A stretch of 64,000 nucleotides of DNA from Microbulbifer sp. THAF38 (lineage in GTDB: Bacteria; Pseudomonadota; Gammaproteobacteria; Pseudomonadales; Cellvibrionaceae). Where the stretch lies: the NCBI RefSeq assembly GCF_009363535.1, contig NZ_CP045369.1, positions 2,243,001 to 2,307,000 of the forward strand, in the 5' to 3' direction. Under the pieces are notes generated by a model. It had not been told where the DNA came from. It saw nothing but the letters and a program-made list of their open reading frames with translations, and did no database searches. Made by a program: the position numbers and the translations under genes. This document shows positions 1 through 8,500 of the stretch, one piece after another; positions within the stretch are counted from its first letter, which is position 1; every line of letters begins with the position of its first letter.

Positions 1-696
1 TTAACTAAGACTCAGAGGGGACTGAGCAGTGGGGTGGAGTGTGCGGACGTGAGCATGATGCCTACCCTTGCAAAAATTCAAACTTCTGCCATGTCAGCAG
101 TGGGTCTGGGGAACCCCACAAAAAAAATGGCGGGTTTTGTGTGGGTGGACATCTTTGAAAGTGTGCCCAGGTATCTTTCAAATAACTATAAGCTGACGAC
201 GGTAGGTGGAGGGTACCTCAATGGGGGGAGCTTTAAGACAGATTACAAGCATCCCATCTGCTTGAACTTCGAAGAAATTTGGAAAAGAGGTGAAAATTTC
301 TGCATTGTTACTTTGATACACGAGGGAACACACAAATACGCGCAAACAGTGGATCTGGACCCCGGGTACTTCAAGGATGGAGGCATTGTAGATAAGTTAG
401 ATCAGGCAATTAGTGAGGGTGGTATGTATATGAAAATTTATATGGAAGGACAAGGTCTCACCCATGATCAAGCTTTTGAGCGCGTTGTAGAACAGGCATT
501 AAACCAGTTACGTGGGCAAGATTCAGCGGCATCACATATGGCAAAGCTTGCTGAGGTAAAAGCGGTAGATAATGCAGATTCACTGGCATGGTTCGCCCAT
601 GATGTGGCACAACTCCCCTCTGAAGTAGAAGTTGGGAAGGTTGTGGGAGGCATTTTGGGTAATCGAAAAATACACCCAAGCCTGCTTAACCATTAA
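1..696 (+). CDS. M35-like (Asp-zincin) zinc metallopeptidase, 5'-partial
   Basis: Probably the catalytic C-terminal part of a zinc endopeptidase of the Asp-zincin (M35, lysine-specific metalloendopeptidase-like) type. Counting from a GTG at base 34, the zinc motif HEGTH (HExxH) is at residues 96-100, with acidic candidates for a third ligand at D107 and D109. A NADSLAWFAHD segment at 180-190 resembles the conserved NADSYxxF helix of that family. The frame is open to base 1 with no good start and no ribosome site, so the gene most likely begins left of the window. No signal peptide is visible in the part present. The family assignment rests on the two motifs only; another HExxH family is possible. 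The substrate is unknown, and neighbouring genes give no clue. Confidence 0.6.
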   Translation, partial: LTKTQRGLSSGVECADVSMMPTLAKIQTSAMSAVGLGNPTKKMAGFVWVDIFESVPRYLSNNYKLTTVGGGYLNGGSFKTDYKHPICLNFEEIWKRGENFCIVTLIHEGTHKYAQTVDLDPGYFKDGGIVDKLDQAISEGGMYMKIYMEGQGLTHDQAFERVVEQALNQLRGQDSAASHMAKLAEVKAVDNADSLAWFAHDVAQLPSEVEVGKVVGGILGNRKIHPSLLNH

Positions 697-906
697 ATAA
701 AATCCGGGGTAGTTCATTTAATTGGGAATCATTGAATATTTCCCTATTGCTACAATAGATATTTAACTTCGGATTTAATGAACTGCCCGCATAATTCCAA
801 CAAGTCTGCTGGTGCTAAAAATTCTATCAATGAATTACCATCTGTAATTGACAAGACTAATTGTGGTGAGGGTTTAAAGCAGGTTGCGTAAAATTTAACC
901 AGGAGT

Positions 907-1641
907 TTATGGGATTCCATATTTCTCTGCTAGGCGATCAATATCCGCTTGAGACCTGGAACTAGTGGGGCATTTGGCTCTAAACCAGGGGTTCAGATCG
1001 CTATTACTGCCAGCCGGTAAATCTTTCAGGTCAAAGCATTTATCATCGAGTTGAACAAAAGTGCCTGTCGCTGTTGTATAGAGGGCATCTTTTGTTTGAA
1101 GCTGGCGAACTTTGTTGTTCTCTCGATCCAAAGCTCTCTTTAACCTCGGATCAAAAACCACCGCTTTGTTTTTTGCTCCAGATTCAGCGGGAACCGTTAA
1201 AGTAGTGGCTTTTTGAGGCGATAAGTTTTCGGGCTGAGTAGTAACTGCTGTGCTGCTTTGTTCATTGATTGTTTCTCTATTTGGGGCATCACGTTTTTGC
1301 CGGATTCCGGGAGAGCTAGGTTTTTCAGCTGCTGTAGCAGCAGGCAATACTTCAGCCTGCCCTTTTACTTTCGGTTTCGTAATGTTTGCTGATTTTTCGA
1401 GCTTGTCGGCACTGGCCGGGCTATCGGAGTTGTTAATTGGCGAGCTGGCAGTCGGATCTTTATATTGTAAGACAAGCTTAATTGTCGATTGATTGTTCAC
1501 CTGCTTACCTGATGGCAGAACAACTGGAATAATCAATAAAGCCATGTGTAGGCCAAGCGCGATCGCCAGGGAAATCCAAAGGCGCCACGAAATTGATGTT
1601 TCGCTATCTTTATGAACTAAGGGTGGAGGCTGGAGGTCCAT
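907..1641 (-). CDS. TonB-like single-pass inner-membrane protein of unknown function
   Basis: A 244-residue protein with a short cytoplasmic N-terminus, one strong membrane helix at about residues 20-43, then a long low-complexity linker rich in Ser, Thr, Pro, Lys and Ala (about 50-165), and a small folded-looking C-terminus (about 166-244) with two cysteines. The architecture resembles TonB or other periplasm-spanning adaptor proteins, but I see no TonB C-terminal domain. A scaffold or anchor role is only a guess. It is divergent from the decarboxylase-like gene at 1863. No ExbB/ExbD partners lie nearby. It looks like a real gene because of its typical membrane topology and full-length frame, but I do not recognise the family. 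Confidence 0.65.
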   Translation of the reverse strand: MDLQPPPLVHKDSETSISWRLWISLAIALGLHMALLIIPVVLPSGKQVNNQSTIKLVLQYKDPTASSPINNSDSPASADKLEKSANITKPKVKGQAEVLPAATAAEKPSSPGIRQKRDAPNRETINEQSSTAVTTQPENLSPQKATTLTVPAESGAKNKAVVFDPRLKRALDRENNKVRQLQTKDALYTTATGTFVQLDDKCFDLKDLPAGSNSDLNPWFRAKCPTSSRSQADIDRLAEKYGIP

Positions 1642-1862
1642 CTGATGTAAATATCACTTCCGTATAATGCCCCGACAAGATTCCGAAAAGAGAAGACCTA
1701 TTGGCTTGCGAGGTTGCAGGTTTGACTGGGTGTCAGCCAAAAAGTTCTTTGAAATGAAGCCCCCGGTTTCTATGGGGCGAAGTCTAATCTATGCATTAAA
1801 TATGAACGAGCTAGACTTTCCTCTAAATAGAGCAACTTGCCGAACCCATAAGGTGTCTTTCA

Positions 1863-2456
1863 ATGCGTATTCCCCCCATTGCTCCCGGTGACCTCAGCCA
1901 AGAACAAAAGCCACTGTACGAAGACATGTGTACTGAGATGAAAAGCTACTTCTCAGGGTTTATTAAGAGTCGCAAAGATGGGGCTTTGCTAGGGCCTTGG
2001 GCGCCGGCAATTCGCTATCCAAAATTTGGCAAGCCCTGGTGGGATTATGTGAAGGCGATAGCGGATAACCCTTCGCTGCCAAAGACTGTTCGGGAAGTTG
2101 CGATTTTGGCTACGGGAGCGCATTTTAAAGCGGGCTATGAACTCTATGCGCATTCGGCTATTGGTGAAAAGCTGCATTTGGAAGCGGATAAAATAGCGAC
2201 GATCGCCGCAGGTGAGCGTCCTTCTGATTTAAGCCGAGAAGAAGGCATTGCCTACAGCGTTGCAGTTTCTTTGGCGGCTGGTGGCCGCCTACCCAGGGCT
2301 ACCTGGAAAATGGCTGTTGAGGTTTTTGGTGAGGATTCCGCCGCGGAATTGATTTTCCTGGTCGCCGGGTACCATCAGGTCTCAGCCATTTTAAATGGCT
2401 TTGATGTTTGTATTCCGAGCGAAGATGATCAAGAGCCGGATACGCCCTCAACATAA
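1863..2456 (+). CDS. Carboxymuconolactone decarboxylase (CMD) family protein
   Basis: A 197-residue all-helical protein of the CMD/AhpD-like superfamily. The signature region YELYAHSAIGEK puts the conserved acid and histidine of CMD enzymes at E93 and H97. The CxxC pair of true AhpD peroxiredoxin reductases is missing, so a lactone decarboxylase-like or unknown hydrolytic role is more likely than peroxide reduction. The start at 1863 is favoured by an AAGGTG Shine-Dalgarno-like stretch about 8 bases upstream. The substrate is unknown. It is convergent with the large glucan synthase gene, and an inverted repeat lies between them. Confidence 0.8.
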   Translation: MRIPPIAPGDLSQEQKPLYEDMCTEMKSYFSGFIKSRKDGALLGPWAPAIRYPKFGKPWWDYVKAIADNPSLPKTVREVAILATGAHFKAGYELYAHSAIGEKLHLEADKIATIAAGERPSDLSREEGIAYSVAVSLAAGGRLPRATWKMAVEVFGEDSAAELIFLVAGYHQVSAILNGFDVCIPSEDDQEPDTPST

Positions 2457-2465
2457 GATGCCCTG

Positions 2466-2514
2466 CCCGGCTAATACCGCTGTTACTACAAAGGTTACAC
2501 CTCTATTAGCCGGG
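2466..2514. terminator. Candidate bidirectional stem-loop between convergent genes
   Basis: CCCGGCTAATA at 2466-2476 is repeated as its exact reverse complement at 2504-2514, an 11-bp perfect stem with a 27-base loop. It lies between the convergent CMD gene and ndvB and overlaps the last bases of ndvB. There is no U-tract on either side, so a classical Rho-independent terminator is not certain. Confidence 0.4.
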
Positions 2515-5500
2515 AGCCGGTGATGTAGTCTTGAACATCAGAGATACCTTGTGCTCCTGGCCATCATCCTTAAGAGGGATTTTCCCCGAGGAGATGTGTT
2601 CACCGTCCAGAGTCAGTGACTCTATTTCTCTCGGACAGCCACCGCAATTGCTTACGGCGATCTCATAGCGGCTGCTGCCAAAGCGCAGTGACAGGTGATA
2701 GTTGTGCCAGGTTTGCGGTAGACAGGGCTCGATCACCAAGTGATCGCCATCAAGAACTTTTGCCCCAAGCAATGCCTCCAATGCACTGCGATACAACCAG
2801 CCGGAGGCGCCGGAATACCAAGTCCAACCGCCGCGTCCAACGTGGGGCGGCACGCCGTAAACGTCGCCGGCTAATACATAAGGTTCGGTGCGGTAGCGCT
2901 GCACGCCTTCGGCAGTATTCGTGTGGGTGACGGGGTTTAATAGATTGAAGTAATGCCAGGCCCTCTCACTTTGATTCAGCCCGGCGGCGGCCCAAACTGC
3001 CCATGTGGCGGCGTGAGTGTACTGGCCACCGTTTTCGCGGATACCTGGCGGATAGCCTTTGATATAGCCGGGGTCCTTCTTGGTTTTATTAAAAGGTGGC
3101 TTGAGCAAAAGTATCTGCCGAGCGAGCTCGTTTACCAGATGCCGGTTAGCTGACTCCATTGCCTTGTGGGCGCGTTCAGTGGGTTCTTCTTGGGAGAGCA
3201 CCGACCAGGTCTGCGCGATCAGATCAATTTTGCACTCATCACTCTCTTTAGAGCCAATCGGAGTGCCGTCATCGTAGTAAGCGCGCCGATACCAGGCACC
3301 GTCCCAACCACTGTCTTCCACTTGCTGACGAAAGTTTTCTCCCAGCAGGCGGTAGTGTTCTGCCAGGGCCGAGTCGCCAATGTAGTCACACAGTGGGGCC
3401 ATATCCCGGCAAACCCGCAGCAAAAACCAGCCCATCCACACACTTTCACCGCGACCAGTAGTACTGATTCGGCTGAAGCCATCGTTCCAGTCGCCATTGC
3501 CAATTACCGGCAATCCATGGGGCCCTACGGCACCGGCACGCTCGATGGCTCGGCAGCAGTGCTCGTAAAGGGACCCGGATTCGTCACTGCTTTCAAATTC
3601 GGCATAGCGCTCGTGTTCATCCTTCCCCAGTGGTGCCCCTGCAAGGTAGCTGACGGGTTCATTCAGGATTTCATAGTCGCCGGTGGTACGAATGTACTGA
3701 GCCGTGACAAACGGTAGCCATAGCAAGTCGTCGGAGCAGCGGGTGCGCACACCGCGTAAAGGATTTTCGTGCCACCAGTGCAATACATCTCCGTCCTGGA
3801 ACTGACGGGAGGCCGTGCGCAATATATGTTGGCGGGTCCAATCGGGATGGGTCCACAGCAAGGCCTGTACATCTTGCAGCTGGTCCCGAAAACCAAAGGC
3901 GCCACTGGATTGATAGAAACCGCTGCGTCCCCAGAGGCGGCAGGCCAGCGTCTGGTAGGGCAGCCAGCGATTTACCATCAGTTCGGTGGCTTTGTCGGGC
4001 ACTTGCACCTGCACCGAGCCCAGATAATCCTCCCAGAACTGTTCGAACTCAGCCTGGGAGTTTGCGGCTCTTTGTGGGTCCCGAAATTCTCCAGCCAAGT
4101 CCAGGGCCTGAGCCCGATCTATCCCCTCCCCCATCACGAAATAAATATGCTGGGTTTCACCAATAGCCAGATCGATATGCACCTGATAGGCGGCGCAGGG
4201 GTCACCACCAGACTGAACTCTGCCAGAGAGGCCGATACGAAACAGTGCCTCTGGTGCTTGCGGGCCCCCGGCGCTGCCTAAAAATTCGTGGCGGTCTGTG
4301 GTTAAACCGTGGGGTGGCAGGCTGGCAGTCAGGAAGGCGACACCGGGCTTGGCATCTGGAACAAAAGCGTTGCGGGCCAACAGCGTATGGCTCTCCGGAA
4401 CGAACTCATTGATCAAGTGTGTCCAGTTGCTGCGGGTCAGCCCCAGTACCCATTCCACATAGTAGGTAGCCGTTAACCGACGTGGCCTGTTCCAGCCATT
4501 TTTCAATGTCAGGCGGCCAATCTTCACCGGTGCTGATCGGTCGACAGTTATACGCCAGGACTGTTCTAGGCCGTGACTGTTGTGGCGGTACTCTGTATAG
4601 CCCGCCCCGTGATGTATCTGGTAGCTGGCCTCGGCGGGCCGCGGGGCCGGAGTCGGACACCAGACCTCGGCGCTCTCCTCGTCGCGAAGGTAGAGCATTT
4701 CGCCACTGGGGTCGCGTACGGGGTCATTGTTCCAGGCCGTCAGCCGGTGCTCGCCGCTATTGCCGCTCCAGGTGCAACAGGAACCGCCCTCAGAAACCAG
4801 GCAACCAAAGTCGGGATTGGCGATGACATTTACCCAGGGTGCCGGGGGGCGCTCTCCCGGTTCTTCCAGCTTGCCGGACTTCAGATGCAGGATGTACTCG
4901 CGGCCATCTGCAGAGAAGCCGCCGAGGCCGTTATCGAATAAAAGGTTGTCGGGGCGCTGTAATTCTGCAGTTGGCAATTCGGTATAGCCTGCAGGCTGCA
5001 CCGGCACGAACGGCGGCAGCGGCTGCATTTGAGCCTGCAACGTTGTGGCGCTGTTCTCTAACTGTGTGGCCACAGAGCCCGCGGAGGAATCGAGCAGTAC
5101 TCGCGCCGCGGCCAGCAGGCCAATACGGTCAGACTCCGGCAGTTCCTGGCCAGGTACTATCACCACCGAGCCATTCAGTTTGCGCAGGGTGCGGCCGCGG
5201 ATATCAGCAATCATTTCCTGAAGTCTGTCGCGGGTCTGCTGGGAATAGCCGGCGGAATCTTCATCGACGATAACCAGGTCTATGGCCAGACCGCGACCAC
5301 TCCATAGGGTGTGCGCCTGCAAAATAGGCTCGGCGAAGTCGATCCCCTGCTCACTGCGCACCTGCACCAGGAGTATCGGATTGTCCCCGGATATGCCGCG
5401 GCTCCACAAGCAGCGTTGAATATGGTGACTGCGGGCCAACACTCTGGAGGGTGCGCGTAGACCTCCCGAAGGCGCCAATACCGCGGTTAGCAAATCCACC

Positions 5501-8500
5501 ATCCAATAGACATCAGCTGCGGGGATACGAAGGTTATGCAATTCCTGCTCCGACTGCATTCGCGCTAAATCGTATACCCAACGTGCCTTGGGACGAGAGC
5601 GATAGGAGCGGAGCACCGAGAGCAATTCTCGACGGGACTTGCTCGCCCCGGTCAGATAGATAACTTCAACTTCAGATTGGGGCGGAATGGATATTTCCTG
5701 GGCCGAGGCGATTACCGGGTCCAGCACGGGCCCCGTGGTGCCGGTAAAACCTGCCAAACCTTTTTGCAAAGCCAGGGGCCGGGCTGGTGATCCGCCGCGC
5801 CCGAGGAATAGCATCCGGTCGGTTTCCCAGGCCAGCTGGTGGTTTATCCCGGAGGATACCAATACACAGTGTGCCATGTAGATCGGCTTTTCATCACTGC
5901 TGCGGGGCCGCCGACGATAGAGCATCACCTGCTCTTCAGGCAGGTACTGGCTTTCCACGAATAGCTTGGCAAACGCGGGATGGCGTTGGTAATCGCGCTC
6001 GGGTGCCAGCACTACCTCCGTATAATCCGCCAACAGTAAATGGCGGCTGCGATTGCTCTCATTTTTGATTACCAGCCGGCGTGCTTCCAGGTCATGCTGG
6101 GAGCTGAGCGCTACGTGTAGACGACAGAAGAGTTCCGCTTCACGGCGCTGGAACTCTGCACCTTGCGGGGAGAAGTTCGCCATACAGTGGCCGGCGTCCC
6201 CACCGCAGGGAGCCAGGCCGACCGAGAAGAGTTCGCCGCTATCCAGGTCGCGGATATAGTTCCAATGGCCACCCTGGTGCCGGGTCGGGTCCGGCTGCCA
6301 GCGTGTCAGGGCAATATTGTGCCAGTAGCTGCCACCGGCGCCATCAGCGCCGAGTAACAGAGTGTGGTGGCCGTTGGACAACACGTTGTACTGCGGATAG
6401 GGGCGCCCGGGCAGTGCCGACCAGCTCTGTAGGGCCCCTTCGGCGTGGAAGCTGCGCTGTAGCCCCGGTTGCTGCCAGGGCCTTAAGGCTGGTCGCGCGG
6501 TGGGCAGGCGCTCATGCAGCAGCGGGGTTAAGCCGGCAATCCGCACGTCGCTATGAAAGCGCTGCTGCATGATGTCTTCATGCAGGTAATTATTGATGGA
6601 GAGCAGAATCATGCCCTGGTGGTGGCTCATATAAGAGCGCACGGTGCGCGCACGGCGCGGTATCGGTTTGGCGGTGCGGCCATAGTCGATGGCTTCATAG
6701 AGACCAAACTGACCATAGCCCCCCTCCGCGCGCAGCTGACGCACGTTCTCCATGACCGCACCGGCATCGAATGGCAATGCCATCATGGAGGCATAAGGCG
6801 CGATCACCAAACGTTCACCCAGGTCGCGGCGAAAACCGATACCGGGGACTCCAAACGCCCGGTATTGATAGTGCAACTGGCTATCCAGCTCGTAGTAACC
6901 GGATTCGGCAATGCCCCAGGGCAATTCATAGCGGCCGGTAAATTTGCGGTGCACTTCAATGGCGTTGCGACAGGCGCGCCCTATTAAGCTGTGCTCCGGA
7001 GTTTCCATAAACAGCCGGGGCATTAGGTATTCGAATAGCGTCGCGCTCCAGGACATCAGCACCACTCGGCGATGTAAATGCCGGAATGGCCGTTCAAGGT
7101 GGCGCCAATGGCGTGCCGGCACATCGCCTTTGGCTATAGCGAGAAAACCGGTCAGGCGGGATTCCGAAGCCAGAAGGTCGTAATGGTTGGCGTCCAAGGC
7201 GGCATCGGTGACGTTGTAACCGATATGAAATAGGTGCTGGTCGCGATCGTAGAGGAAGGCGAAATCCATTTCCTCCACCCAATTGCGTGCCCTTGTGGCC
7301 AAGCTGGTAATATCGCGGCAATAACTGGCCGCGTTTTCCCTGGCTCTTTCCAGAGCGTTATACAGTTTTTCACACCAAGCAGTGACTTCATCGCGCGGTT
7401 GCGGTGATTCGGAAGAGGTGTGTTTTTGCAGCTGCTGCAGTTGATCTTTTGCCGCCTCACAGAAAGACGGCATGGACGACAGTGAAACTGGGTTATTCAA
7501 AGCGGCCGCTAGAGCGTGGAAACCTTCTTTGATTGGGTCCCTACCTTCCCGGCAAACCTTGGGTGGCGCTTGCATCAGTCGCAACCAGGGTTCCAAGGCC
7601 TCCTGGTAGCGCCGTGCGGCTACCGCGTGGCGGTGCAGTTCATCGAGCCACTGCCGCAGCCGTCCTAGGTCCTCGGCACTGAAGTTCTTTTCGTCTCCTT
7701 CGATAAGAGTCAGCATCCGCTCCTGCAGCCAGGGCACGTCCCGCTCGTAGATATCATCAATGGTTTGCCACCAGCGATTATGTTCCGCCCCAGCTTGCAG
7801 GCGTTGGCGAAACTGCGCTATCTGTGCGTTGATCTCGCGGATTTCGTTATGGGTGGAATCCGAGTCGACAGGTTGTAGGGTTTCCGCCATGGCATCGAGG
7901 GTATCAGTGATTCCCAGTACCAGTTGTCGGCCGCTTAGCGGTTCCGTTTTTAGAGCCTCTAAACCGGAGGCCAGTGTCAGCAAGCTGCCAGCCAGGTTGC
8001 CGCTGTCCACGGTAGAGACATAACGGGGGTTGAGGGGGTGCAGTTCGCGGGTTTCATACCAGTTAAGAAAGTGCCCGCGATAGCGCTCCAGCCCGCGCAT
8101 CCTGTCGAAGCTGTTGTTAAGACGCGCTAAAAGCAGACTGAGATCAACATAGCCAAAGTCGTAGGCGCTGAGAATCGAGAGCAGTCCCAGCCCGATATTG
8201 GTAGGAGAGGTGCGCCGGGCCAAGACGGCCAGCGGCTCTTCCTGATAATTATCGGGTGGCAGCCAATGGTCATCCGGGCCCATAAAATGTTCGAAGAACA
8301 ACCAAGTTCTCCGGCTTAACAAGCGCAGCTCTCGCTTATCTTCTTCGGATAGAACTGAGGGCTCCAATAGCCGTGGCAGATTGATATGGTGTACCAGCTG
8401 CGGCGCCAACAGCCAGGCCAATAAAAACGGCGCGGCGGGCAGCAGGCTGGCGGGAGCCCAAAAAATCAGGCCTGCCGTTACCAACAATGCAATCGCGGGG

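Noticed and set aside
1667..1891. 74-codon frame before the CMD gene
   Set aside because: It overlaps the CMD start in another frame, and its translation has no recognisable or conserved-looking sequence.
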